NCBI GenBank assembly: GCA_049116335.1 | Contig: JAGDYZ010000037.1 | Span: 124,001-188,000, forward strand | Length of the DNA: 64,000 nucleotides | From: CANMIH01 sp049116335 | GTDB lineage: Bacteria; Pseudomonadota; Alphaproteobacteria; Rhodobacterales; Rhodobacteraceae | Reading direction: 5' to 3' | In this document: piece by piece, positions 26,663 through 34,574 of the stretch | How the letters are laid out: every line of letters starts with the position of its first letter | How positions within the stretch are numbered: position 1 is the first letter of the stretch | The notes under the pieces: generated by a model | What the model was told of the DNA's origin: nothing | Database searches by the model: none | The model's input: the letters and a program-made list of their open reading frames with translations, nothing else | Translations under genes and position numbers: made by a program

Positions 26663-27160
26663 TCAGTCCAATGGACGGTCACCCGCCCCCAGCAGCAACT
26701 CAAAAGGCGGCGCCGTTGTCGATTTCACCAGCTTGGTCACCACATAGGTGAAATAGCGGTGCACTCCGATTCCGGCATCCAACATCTCGTCGATAAAGCT
26801 TTGATAGCTGTCCATATCTCGGGTTTGCACCTGCAGCAGATAGTCGAGACCGCCCCCCAAGGCCCAACAGCCCGTGACCTCATCAAAGGCCTGAATTCCG
26901 GTCTCGAAATTTCGAAAGCTCGCCGCCGTATGATCTCCGATGTCCAACACAACAAAGACGGTCACATGGGGTGTGATCTTTTTGAGTGCAATCCGCGCGC
27001 CATAGCCGGATATCAGTCCCGCGCGCTCCAGCTTTTTCAAACGATCCCAGGCGGCACTGGGCGACAGCCCCACCCGCTCACTCAGGCCCGCCTTGGTGAT
27101 GCGTCCGTCCTGTGACACCGCGCGCAAAATCTCAAGATCCCGATCATCCAGTCGTATCAC
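26663..27160 (-). CDS. Lrp/AsnC-family regulator (DoeX-like)
   Basis: A 165-residue regulator starting at GTG. N-terminal HTH: LDDRDLEILRAVSQDGRITK, LSERVGLSPSAAWDRLKKLE. The C-terminal RAM/AsnC ligand domain includes TGCWALGGGLDYLLQVQTRD. It is transcribed divergently from the DoeA-type hydrolase, the arrangement of doeX/asnC regulators in ectoine-degradation clusters, where N-acetyl-diaminobutyrate-type intermediates are the ligand. It probably controls both the hydrolase operon and the downstream aminotransferase, 72 bp away. Confidence 0.92.
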   Translation of the reverse strand: MIRLDDRDLEILRAVSQDGRITKAGLSERVGLSPSAAWDRLKKLERAGLISGYGARIALKKITPHVTVFVVLDIGDHTAASFRNFETGIQAFDEVTGCWALGGGLDYLLQVQTRDMDSYQSFIDEMLDAGIGVHRYFTYVVTKLVKSTTAPPFELLLGAGDRPLD

Positions 27161-27315
27161 CGCGCCCCACCACCCTTTCAGTTCGCGGCGCTACTATTGT
27201 ATACATCACAAGGTTGGTCAAAGGGATGTGTGGATGTTTTTCATTGAATTTCACCGCGAATCCCAACCTATTACCGAAAACACGCCACTTGATGTACACA
27301 ACAACAGGAGAGTTC
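27161..27315 (+). promoter_or_regulatory. Divergent promoter/operator region of the ectoine-type genes
   Basis: The 155-bp gap holds TTGTATACATCA (27197-27208, core palindrome TGTATACA) and TTGATGTACACAAC (27289-27302, core TGTACA). The first, read on the minus strand, is TGATGTATACAA, so both fit TGATGTAYACAA in opposite orientation. A third related site precedes the GntR gene at 31437. The spacing is typical of GntR or Lrp operator pairs. AGGAGAGTTC gives the hydrolase ribosome-binding site. Confidence 0.55.
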
Positions 27316-28500
27316 ATGCCCATCACCAATGCCGCGTTCAGTCAAACCGAGTATGACCGCCGTATCGCCAAGACCCGTGCGGCCATGGAAAAGGCCGGGT
27401 TGGACTTCCTGTTTGTCACCGACCCCTCAAACCAAGCCTGGCTGACCGGATATGACGGTTGGTCTTTCTATGTGCATCAGGGGGTTATCCTCGGGCTTGA
27501 AGGTGAACCGGTCTGGTGGGGCCGCAATATGGATGCCTTTGGTGGGCGGCGTACCTGCTGGATGGCGGATGAAAACGTGGTGGGCTATGCCGATCATTAC
27601 GTGCAATCCACCGTGCGCCACCCCATGCAGGATCTGGCCACACATATCAAACGGCTGGGCGGAGCAACCGCCCGCATCGGCGTTGAGATGGAGAACTATT
27701 ACTACTCCGCCAAGGCCCATGCGGTTCTCGCGGAAGAACTGTCAGAGGCCACTCTGGTTGACGCCACAGCCCTGGTGAACTGGCAACGTCTGATCAAATC
27801 TGACGAAGAGATTGGGTTCATCCGCAAGGCCGCCCGCATCACAGAAAAGGTCATTGCCACCGCGATTGATCGCGCCGCGCCCGGCGTTCGCAAAAACGAA
27901 TTGGTGGCCGACATCTATCACGCGGGCATCACCGGTGTTGACGATGATTGGGGCGATTACCCCGCGATTGTGCCTCTGACACCCTCGGGGCTTGATGCCA
28001 CAGCAGCCCACCTGACCTGGGATGGCGCCCCAATGAAAGCGGGTGAAGCCACCTTCTTTGAACTGTCCGGCTGTTATCGCCGGTATCACGCACCGCTGTC
28101 GCGTACCGTCTATCTGGGGAAACCGCCCCAAGAGATGCTAGATGCTGAGGCCGCACAAATTGAAGGCATCGCGGCCGGTCTTGATATGGCGCGGGCCGGT
28201 AACCGCACCTGCGACATCGCCAATGCCTTTATGGAGGTTCTGGCGAAACACGGCATTTCGCGCGAAGGCCGCATGGGCTATCCTATCGGTCTTTCCTACC
28301 CGCCCGATTGGGGCGAACGCTCGGCCTCGATCCGCTCGGAAGATGAGACCATTCTCGAACCCGGCATGACCTTTCATTTCATGCCTGCGCTCTGGTTGGA
28401 CAGTTGGGGCTTAGAGACAACAGAAACCATTCTGATCACCGAAGATGGCCCGGCAGAGGCGCTCTGTCAGGTGGATCGAAAACTGTTCATCAAGGATTAA
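27316..28500 (+). CDS. doeA: Ectoine hydrolase (DoeA/EutD type, M24 fold)
   Basis: DoeA opens the ectoine ring to N-acetyl-diaminobutyrate. The 394-residue product has the creatinase/pita-bread fold and matches DoeA along its length: DPSNQAWLTGYDGWSFYVHQ, TCWMADENVV, MENYYYSAKAHAVL, GDYPAIVPLTPSG, HLTWDGAPMKAGEATFFELS, RRYHAPLSRTVYLG and YPIGLSYPPDWGERSASIRS. The metal ligands of aminopeptidase P are not conserved, as in the metal-independent creatinase/DoeA branch. The ATG at 27316 has AGGAGAG. Unlike classical clusters, no doeB, eutABC or ueh/teh transporter gene is adjacent; an M20 deacetylase follows after three bases. Confidence 0.88.
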   Translation: MPITNAAFSQTEYDRRIAKTRAAMEKAGLDFLFVTDPSNQAWLTGYDGWSFYVHQGVILGLEGEPVWWGRNMDAFGGRRTCWMADENVVGYADHYVQSTVRHPMQDLATHIKRLGGATARIGVEMENYYYSAKAHAVLAEELSEATLVDATALVNWQRLIKSDEEIGFIRKAARITEKVIATAIDRAAPGVRKNELVADIYHAGITGVDDDWGDYPAIVPLTPSGLDATAAHLTWDGAPMKAGEATFFELSGCYRRYHAPLSRTVYLGKPPQEMLDAEAAQIEGIAAGLDMARAGNRTCDIANAFMEVLAKHGISREGRMGYPIGLSYPPDWGERSASIRSEDETILEPGMTFHFMPALWLDSWGLETTETILITEDGPAEALCQVDRKLFIKD

Positions 28501-28503
28501 TCG

Positions 28504-29661
28504 GTGGATTTCCTCGCTGAGACCCGCGCCCTGCTGGCCGAGTTGATCGCCTTCCCAACCGTGTCGAGTGACAGCAATCTGGCGATGATCCATCATCTGG
28601 CGCAGAGGTTCGAGGACCTGGGCGCCAGCGTTGAGATCTGGCATGACGAGACCGGTACCAAAGCAAACCTCTTTGCCACCCTTGGCCCCATGCAGGATGG
28701 CGGGATTGTTCTGTCGGGCCACAGCGATGTGGTTCCCGTGGCGGATCAGGACTGGAGCAGCGACCCGTTTGAGTTGACCCAACGCGAAGAAACATGGGTC
28801 GGGCGCGGCACCTGCGATATGAAAGGCTTTATCGCCGCCGCTACGGTGATGGCCCAGCACTATGCGACGCTTGAACTGAACCGGCCCGTGCATTTCGCCT
28901 TTACCTATGACGAAGAGGTCGGGTGTTTCGGCGGTCAGGCACTGGCGAAAAGTCTAAAGGCCAAGGGGCTCACCCCGGCGGTGGCCATTGTCGGCGAACC
29001 CACCTCGATGCAGATCATTGAGGGGCACAAGGGCTGTTACGAATACTCCACGCATTTCACCGGCCTAGAAGGCCATGGCAGCACGCCAGATCACGGGGTG
29101 AATGCGGTGGAATATGCGGTGCGTTACGTGAGCAAACTGTTGGAAATCAAATCCGACCTGATCGCGCGCGCGCCCAAAGACAGCCGGTTTGAGCCCCCCT
29201 GGACCACCATCAACACCGGCAGCCTGATCGGCGGCACCGCCCATAATGTGATCCCCGGCAAAGCCCAGGTCGATTGGGAAATGCGGCCAGTTCAGAAATC
29301 GGATGCGGATTACACGAAACAGACCCTTCAGCGATTTTGCGAAGAGGATCTTTTGCCAGCGATGCGGTCTGTTCATCCCGAGGCCCATATTCACACCGAG
29401 GTCATTGGCGAGGTGGATGGGCTTGTCCCCATGGAGGACAACGCGGCGCGGGATCTGGTTATGGAGCTGACCGGGGCCAATGGCGCGGATCTTGTGCCCT
29501 TTGGCACCGAGGCCGGAATTTTTCAGGACCTCGGCATGAGCGTTGTGGTCTGTGGTCCCGGCTCGATTGCGCAGGCCCATAAGCCCGACGAATTCATAGC
29601 CATAGATCAGGTTGAGCTTTGCCTGAAGATGCTGCACGACCTGTCGCGCAAGCTCATCTAA
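28504..29661 (+). CDS. Acetylornithine deacetylase (ArgE)-like M20 peptidase
   Basis: A 385-residue di-zinc M20 deacetylase. Metal and catalytic motifs: LSGHSDVVPVADQDW, GRGTCDMKGFIAA, TYDEEVGCFGGQ, VGEPTSMQIIEGHKG, TEAGIFQDLG and AQAHKPDEF. The layout is ArgE: removal of acetyl from N2-acetylornithine. GTG start three bases after the DoeA-type gene with AAGGA upstream, so one operon. N-acetylornithine and N-acetyl-2,4-diaminobutyrate are close homologues, so it may replace DoeB, which belongs to a different (AstE/AspA-like) family. This assignment is inferred from context. Confidence 0.9.
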   Translation: MDFLAETRALLAELIAFPTVSSDSNLAMIHHLAQRFEDLGASVEIWHDETGTKANLFATLGPMQDGGIVLSGHSDVVPVADQDWSSDPFELTQREETWVGRGTCDMKGFIAAATVMAQHYATLELNRPVHFAFTYDEEVGCFGGQALAKSLKAKGLTPAVAIVGEPTSMQIIEGHKGCYEYSTHFTGLEGHGSTPDHGVNAVEYAVRYVSKLLEIKSDLIARAPKDSRFEPPWTTINTGSLIGGTAHNVIPGKAQVDWEMRPVQKSDADYTKQTLQRFCEEDLLPAMRSVHPEAHIHTEVIGEVDGLVPMEDNAARDLVMELTGANGADLVPFGTEAGIFQDLGMSVVVCGPGSIAQAHKPDEFIAIDQVELCLKMLHDLSRKLI

Positions 29662-29673
29662 AGGACATTCCAC

Positions 29674-30357
29674 GTGCCAAGCCCGGACCTCAATACCAAC
29701 TCAGGCCCAGCCCGCGACCGGTTTGATGCCCTGCATCAGGAATTGCGTGACCGGATCTGCCTGCTGGATTACGCGCCAGGCACGCGGCTGTCGGAAACCG
29801 TTCTGGCTGAAGAATTTGGTGTGTCCCGCACGCCAATGCGGCGGGTTCTCGCGCGGCTTGAGGCCGAGGGGCTTTTGCATTCTGTGCAGGGCGTGGGCAC
29901 CTTTGTAACCGACGCCACGATCGACGAGCTGGAGCAAGTATACAGGCTGCGCATGGAGCTTGCCGAACTGTCCGGCCGTCTAGCCCCGATACGGCCAACA
30001 CCGGATCAACTTGACGGGTTTCGCCAGATTTCAAACCGGGCCAAAGCTCTGATCGACACCCCAGATCCGCGCGCCTTTGCACGGCTGATCATGGATTTCT
30101 TCCTGGCGCTTCTCGCCCTAACAGACAATGCGCCCCTGCGTGAGATTTCGGAGCGGCTTTACTTTCAGACCACACGCATCTGGCTCACATCCCTGTTCGA
30201 TTCCGTGCTCGATGCCCAACGCGAGTATGAGATTTTCAATCGCGAGGTCGAAGACATCCTTGTGGCGCTGGAAATTGGCGACATGCAGGCCGCCGCCCAT
30301 ATTCAGCGCGCCCATATCTCGATGAGCTTCACCCGCATGCAACAGGGCACGTCCTAA
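29674..30357 (+). CDS. GntR-family regulator (FadR/FCD type)
   Basis: A 227-residue regulator starting at GTG with AAGGA eight bases upstream. The N-terminal winged helix contains YAPGTRLSETVLAEEFGVSR and TPMRRVLARLEAEGLLHSVQ; the rest is an all-helical FCD domain with two-histidine-poor metal site (FNREVEDILVALEIGDMQAA, HIQRAHISMSF). It is 12 bp after the M20 gene and so probably part of the doeA operon. The stop overlaps the convergent GlxA-type gene by four bases. Confidence 0.92.
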   Translation: MPSPDLNTNSGPARDRFDALHQELRDRICLLDYAPGTRLSETVLAEEFGVSRTPMRRVLARLEAEGLLHSVQGVGTFVTDATIDELEQVYRLRMELAELSGRLAPIRPTPDQLDGFRQISNRAKALIDTPDPRAFARLIMDFFLALLALTDNAPLREISERLYFQTTRIWLTSLFDSVLDAQREYEIFNREVEDILVALEIGDMQAAAHIQRAHISMSFTRMQQGTS

Positions 30358-31304
30358 CCCAAACGGGTCCGTTGCAGGTGCGGTGTCACCCCAAAGCTTG
30401 TCCGGTACACCCGCGAAAAGTGACCCGGGTTTTCAAAACCACAGGCCAGTGCAATTTCGGTAACCGAGGATTCCGTTTGCACCAACAGGTTACGGGCCCT
30501 CTCAAGCCGCATTTCCATATAGAATTTCTTCGGCGTGGTGTTCAGGAACTTGCCAAAAAGCCGTTCAAGCTGGCGCGGAGAAATTCCGATGTCTGCCGCG
30601 ATCACAGCCGGTGAAATCGGGGTTTCGAGATTGTCATTCATCATCTGAATGGCCTTGGCCATATGCGGATTGCGCATGCCGTTGCGGGATTGCAGCGACA
30701 CCCGTTGCTCTGCCGTGGCATGGCGTACGGCGTTGTACACCATCTGATCTGACACAGCGACCGAAAGGTCATAGCCATGCGCCGCCTCAATAAGGTGCAA
30801 CATCAGGTCTGCAGTGGCTGTCCCTCCCGACGCGGTCATATGTTTTTCATCCGCAACAAAGACATTGCGCACCAGATTGACCTCGGGAAAGCGCTCGGAA
30901 AAGCTGTCGTGATATTCCCAGTGAATGGCGGCTTGTGATCCCTCCAACATGCCGGCTTCGGCCAGTATCCATGCGCCTGAGCACAGTGCCCCTATCTTGA
31001 TCCCCTGCGCTCGCCCCCGACGCAGCAGGGCCAGAACCGGCTTTGTCACGTGGTTTTTCATATGAATGCCGGACAAGACAAATATCTGATCACATTTGGG
31101 AATATCACTCAGATCATGGTGGACCAAGGTGACCGACCCATTGGAGCACACGGCCTGCGCTCCATCCTCTGAGGCAAAGGACCAGCTATAAAGCTCCTGA
31201 CCGCTGACAAGATTGGCGATGCGCAATGGCTCAACCGCGCAGGAAAAGGCCAGATGCGAAAACTCTTCGATCAACACAAAAACCATATGCTGGGTGCGGG
31301 TCAT
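30354..31304 (-). CDS. GlxA-family AraC regulator with DJ-1/GATase1-like domain
   Basis: A 316-residue activator. Residues 1 to about 185 form a GATase1/DJ-1-like sensor (EEFSHLAFSCAVEPLRIANL, KIGALCSGAWILAEAGML with a conserved cysteine); the C-terminus is an AraC double HTH (IAADIGISPRQLERLFGKFL, SSVTEIALACGFENPGHFSR). Regulators of this architecture (GbdR, CdhR, SouR) govern glycine betaine, carnitine and sarcosine catabolism in Pseudomonas, which fits the nearby methyltransferase genes. AGGAGG precedes the ATG. Divergent from the second GntR gene. Confidence 0.92.
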   Translation of the reverse strand: MTRTQHMVFVLIEEFSHLAFSCAVEPLRIANLVSGQELYSWSFASEDGAQAVCSNGSVTLVHHDLSDIPKCDQIFVLSGIHMKNHVTKPVLALLRRGRAQGIKIGALCSGAWILAEAGMLEGSQAAIHWEYHDSFSERFPEVNLVRNVFVADEKHMTASGGTATADLMLHLIEAAHGYDLSVAVSDQMVYNAVRHATAEQRVSLQSRNGMRNPHMAKAIQMMNDNLETPISPAVIAADIGISPRQLERLFGKFLNTTPKKFYMEMRLERARNLLVQTESSVTEIALACGFENPGHFSRVYRTSFGVTPHLQRTRLG

Positions 31305-31354
31305 CCTAGCCTCCTTTCGTGCTTAGCAACCGTCTGACGTACTATCGCAAACTT

Positions 31355-31370
31355 TTTAATGTACACAACT
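31355..31370 (+). promoter_or_regulatory. Operator-like motif before the GntR-DapA operon
   Basis: TTAATGTACACAACTT matches 13 of 16 positions of TTGATGTACACAACAA at 27289-27304 upstream of the ectoine hydrolase gene, with the same TGTACA palindromic core. It lies about 70 bp before the GntR start, in the promoter space shared with the GlxA-type gene. Confidence 0.5.
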
Positions 31371-31436
31371 TGTATTTTCAGTTTACACAGATTGCACATC
31401 TGAGTCTTTTCCCAGACCAACTATTAAGGTGAGCCC

Positions 31437-32147
31437 ATGAAAGACGCGGCCAAGCGCAAAAAATCAGTTCTCTACGATCACCTGAAAACGGCGATCATGA
31501 CGCTTGATCTGCAGCCGGGGGCCGATCTGGATGAGGCCACGCTCTCTGAGGAGTTTTCACTCTCCCGCACCCCGTTGCGCGAAGTTCTGCGGCAACTGGC
31601 CGGTGAGGGATATGTTGACCTGCGCGAAAATCGCGGCGCCCGGGTCTCTGAGATGTCGCACACCACACTACGCGACTTCTTTCTGGCGGCCCCGATGATG
31701 TATGGCGCGATCCTGCGGCTGGCCGCCATGAATGCCAAATCCGCTCAGATAGCCGCGCTCAAAGACGCCCAACAGGATTTCAAATCCGCGCTGCGCACAG
31801 GGTCAGGGGCCGATCGGGCCATGGCAAACAATCTGTTTCATGAAATCACCGGAGAGATGTCGGACAACATCTATCTTCTGCCCTCGTTCAACCGGCTTTT
31901 GATCGACCATGCCCGGATCGGCATGACCTTTTACCGCCCACAAGACAACGCCATGGCGGACAACCTGAACGAGGCCAGCGCCCAGCACGACGCGATCATT
32001 GCCGCCATCGAGGCGCGCGATGAAACTGCGGCTGCTCAATTGGCCATCGACCATTGGAACCTGTCACGCGACCAGATCGAGCTGTTCGTCATGCCCGCCG
32101 GGCTTGACGTGCCTCTGGGCTCTGTGACCCGCAAAACCCCAGCATGA
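31437..32147 (+). CDS. GntR-family regulator (FCD type)
   Basis: A 236-residue regulator: N-terminal winged helix LKTAIMTLDLQPGADLDEAT and EEFSLSRTPLREVLRQLAGE, followed by an FCD ligand domain with metal-type histidines (NNLFHEITGEM, IDHARIGMTFYRP, ASAQHDAIIAAIEARD, AIDHWN). AAGGTGAGCCC precedes the ATG. It starts a run of four closely packed genes (7, 5 and -4 bp gaps) with the DapA-like, aldehyde dehydrogenase and FAD oxidoreductase genes, and probably senses their substrate or product. Confidence 0.93.
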   Translation: MKDAAKRKKSVLYDHLKTAIMTLDLQPGADLDEATLSEEFSLSRTPLREVLRQLAGEGYVDLRENRGARVSEMSHTTLRDFFLAAPMMYGAILRLAAMNAKSAQIAALKDAQQDFKSALRTGSGADRAMANNLFHEITGEMSDNIYLLPSFNRLLIDHARIGMTFYRPQDNAMADNLNEASAQHDAIIAAIEARDETAAAQLAIDHWNLSRDQIELFVMPAGLDVPLGSVTRKTPA

Positions 32148-32154
32148 GGACCAC

Positions 32155-33072
32155 ATGACCCCCATCTTCACATTCGAAGGGATTTACACGCCGGTCGTGA
32201 CCCCCTTCACCAATGATCACAACGTCAATTGGGATGCCCTGGCCGATGTGATCGACAATCTGATCGACAAAGGCGTGCACGGGTTGATCTCGGGCGGGTC
32301 CACCGGCGAAAACTATGCGCAAAGCGTGGAAGAACGCCTTGAGATTGCACGTTTTACACGGGAACGTAGCAAAGGTCGTCTGCCCATGATCGTCGGCACA
32401 GGCGCGATGATGACACCAGATTCGATTGCCCTTGCCACCGGGGCGCGCGACATGGGCGCAGATGCCATTTTGCTGGCCACCCCGCCCTATTCCGTGCCGA
32501 CCGAGCGCGAGAATGCCCTGAATGCACTGGCCATCGACAAGGCGGCCAATCTGCCTGTGATGCTATACAACTATCCCGGCCGGATGGGCGTACACATGGG
32601 CGAAGAGTTTCTCGATCGTGTGGGCCGCAGCCGCAACATCTGTGCCATCAAGGAAAGCTCGGGCGATATCAACCGTGTGCATCTTCTGGCGCGGGATTAC
32701 CCGCATATCCAGATGTCCTGTGGCATGGATGATCAGGCGCTTGAGTTCTTCGCCTGGGGCGCGCGCAGCTGGGTCTGTGGCGGATCGAATTTCCTGCCGG
32801 AAGAACACGTCGCCCTGTATCAGGCCTGCGCCGTTGAGGGCAATTTCGACAAGGGCCGCCGCATCATGAGCGCAATGATGCCCCTGATGCGCGTGCTGGA
32901 ACAGGGCGGCAAGTTCATTCAATGCATCAAACATGGGGTCACTCTGAACGGCATTGACACCGGCCCCATGCGCCCACCGCTCAAAGGGCTGAACAAAGAT
33001 GACAAACGCGCGTTGGAACAGGTGATCCGCGTGCTCAAACGCACCATCGCCGACATTCAGGCCGAGGGGTAA
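32155..33072 (+). CDS. DapA-family aldolase/lyase (dihydrodipicolinate synthase-like)
   Basis: A 305-residue class I Schiff-base TIM barrel. GGSTGENYAQSVEER is the substrate-carboxylate loop, Y138 lies in LYNYPGR and the Schiff-base lysine is K166 in AIKESSGD. True DapA is unlikely because the gene sits in a catabolic operon. Family members in such operons include hydroxy-pyrroline-carboxylate deaminase, keto-deoxy sugar acid aldolases/dehydratases and N-acetylneuraminate lyase. Combined with an aldehyde dehydrogenase and an FAD amine oxidase, a deaminase or dehydratase giving a semialdehyde is the most attractive idea, but the substrate cannot be told. Confidence 0.9.
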   Translation: MTPIFTFEGIYTPVVTPFTNDHNVNWDALADVIDNLIDKGVHGLISGGSTGENYAQSVEERLEIARFTRERSKGRLPMIVGTGAMMTPDSIALATGARDMGADAILLATPPYSVPTERENALNALAIDKAANLPVMLYNYPGRMGVHMGEEFLDRVGRSRNICAIKESSGDINRVHLLARDYPHIQMSCGMDDQALEFFAWGARSWVCGGSNFLPEEHVALYQACAVEGNFDKGRRIMSAMMPLMRVLEQGGKFIQCIKHGVTLNGIDTGPMRPPLKGLNKDDKRALEQVIRVLKRTIADIQAEG

Positions 33073-33077
33073 GAGAC

Positions 33078-34574
33078 ATGGATCTGCTGACACAAGAAGA
33101 ATATCGCGCCATTTCCGTTGGTCTGACGCTGCCAACCAATGCCTTCATCGATGGAGGCTATCGCCCTGCGGCGTCCGGTAAGACCTTTACTTCGGTCAAT
33201 CCTGCAACCGGTGAGGCTCTGGCCGAGATTGCCGCCTGTGGGCAAGAGGATGTTGATTTCGCCGTAGAAAAAGCCCGCGAGGCCTTTGAAGACGGCCGCT
33301 GGTCCAAGATGCATCCGTCAGAGCGCAAAGATATCCTGATCCGGTTCTGCAAGCTTCTTACCCGCAACGCCCGCGAGCTGGCGGTGATGGAAAGTCTGGA
33401 CAGCGGCAAAACCATCTTTGATTGCGAAACCGTCGATGTGCCGGAAACCATTCACTGTCTGAAATGGCACGCTGAAGCCATCGACAAGATCTATGATCAG
33501 GTATCCCCCGCCTCTGATGATCACATCGCCATGGTCGTGCGCGAACCCATTGGCGTTGTTGGCCTCGTGCTGCCGTGGAACTTCCCCCTGTTGATGCTGG
33601 CCTGGAAAATTGGCCCGGCGCTGGCGGCGGGCTGTTCCGTGGTTGTGAAACCTGCTGCGGAAACCACACTCACCGCGTTGCGTGTGGCCGAGATTGCCTC
33701 GGAGGCCGGATTGCCTAAAGGCGTGTTGAACATTGTCCCCGGTGGCGGCGCCGAGGTGGGCGAACCCATCGGACGGCACATGGATATCGACATGGTGTCC
33801 TTCACCGGCTCGACCGTGACCGGCAAACGCTTTCTCAGCTATTCGGCGGAAAGCAATGCCAAAGAGGTTGTGCTTGAGATGGGGGGCAAAAACCCGGCCA
33901 TCGTTCTGGACGACGCCGAAAATCTGGACCGTGTGGCCCAGCACATCGTCAACGGAGCCTTCTGGAACATGGGCGAAAACTGTTCTGCTTCATCCCGCCT
34001 GATCGTACACAAGGATGTCAAAACCGAACTGCTGGACCGCATTGCCCACCATACACGCGCGTGGAACATCGGCGACCCGCTTGACCCCGAGACCCGCATG
34101 GGGGCGCTGGTGTCGGATGCGCATTTCACAAAGGTCTGTGGCTATCTTGATCAGGCCGAAACCGTGGTTCTGGGCGGCAAAGCCGAAAACGGATTTGTCG
34201 AGGCCACCGTGATCGACGTACCCGGCAACGATCACCCCCTTGCCCGCGAAGAGATCTTTGGCCCCGTCCTGTCGGTGATCGAGGTCTCGGGCTATGATGA
34301 AGCGATCAGCATCGCCAATGACACCGACTACGGGCTATGCGCCTCGATCTTCACCGCCAACACCAAACGTGCCATTCGTGGCGCCCGCGCATTGCGGGCG
34401 GGAACCGTCACGGTCAACAGCTTTGGTGAAGGTGATGTCACCACACCGTTTGGCGGGTTCAAACAGTCAGGTTTTGGCGGACGCGACAACTCGGTTCACG
34501 CCCATGACCAGTACACCCAGCTGAAAACCATCTGGATTGATCTGGCGGATGACGATGATGAGGCCGTCGCGTGA
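33078..34574 (+). CDS. NAD(P)+-dependent aldehyde dehydrogenase (PuuC/betaine-aldehyde type)
   Basis: A 498-residue aldehyde dehydrogenase. Catalytic Cys is C302 (MGENCSASSRL), general base E267 (VVLEMGGKNP), and the oxyanion Asn lies in LPWNFPLLMLAWK; the cofactor motif is FTGSTVTGKR. The sequence is closest in style to PuuC-like aminoaldehyde dehydrogenases. It begins five bases after the DapA-like gene and overlaps the FAD oxidoreductase by four bases (GTGA), so it probably oxidises an aldehyde formed by those enzymes. Confidence 0.94.
   Translation: MDLLTQEEYRAISVGLTLPTNAFIDGGYRPAASGKTFTSVNPATGEALAEIAACGQEDVDFAVEKAREAFEDGRWSKMHPSERKDILIRFCKLLTRNARELAVMESLDSGKTIFDCETVDVPETIHCLKWHAEAIDKIYDQVSPASDDHIAMVVREPIGVVGLVLPWNFPLLMLAWKIGPALAAGCSVVVKPAAETTLTALRVAEIASEAGLPKGVLNIVPGGGAEVGEPIGRHMDIDMVSFTGSTVTGKRFLSYSAESNAKEVVLEMGGKNPAIVLDDAENLDRVAQHIVNGAFWNMGENCSASSRLIVHKDVKTELLDRIAHHTRAWNIGDPLDPETRMGALVSDAHFTKVCGYLDQAETVVLGGKAENGFVEATVIDVPGNDHPLAREEIFGPVLSVIEVSGYDEAISIANDTDYGLCASIFTANTKRAIRGARALRAGTVTVNSFGEGDVTTPFGGFKQSGFGGRDNSVHAHDQYTQLKTIWIDLADDDDEAVA

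Noticed and set aside
27316..28500. Xaa-Pro aminopeptidase or creatinase
   Set aside because: Metal ligands are not conserved and the sequence follows DoeA/EutD along the full length; the regulator context also fits ectoine.
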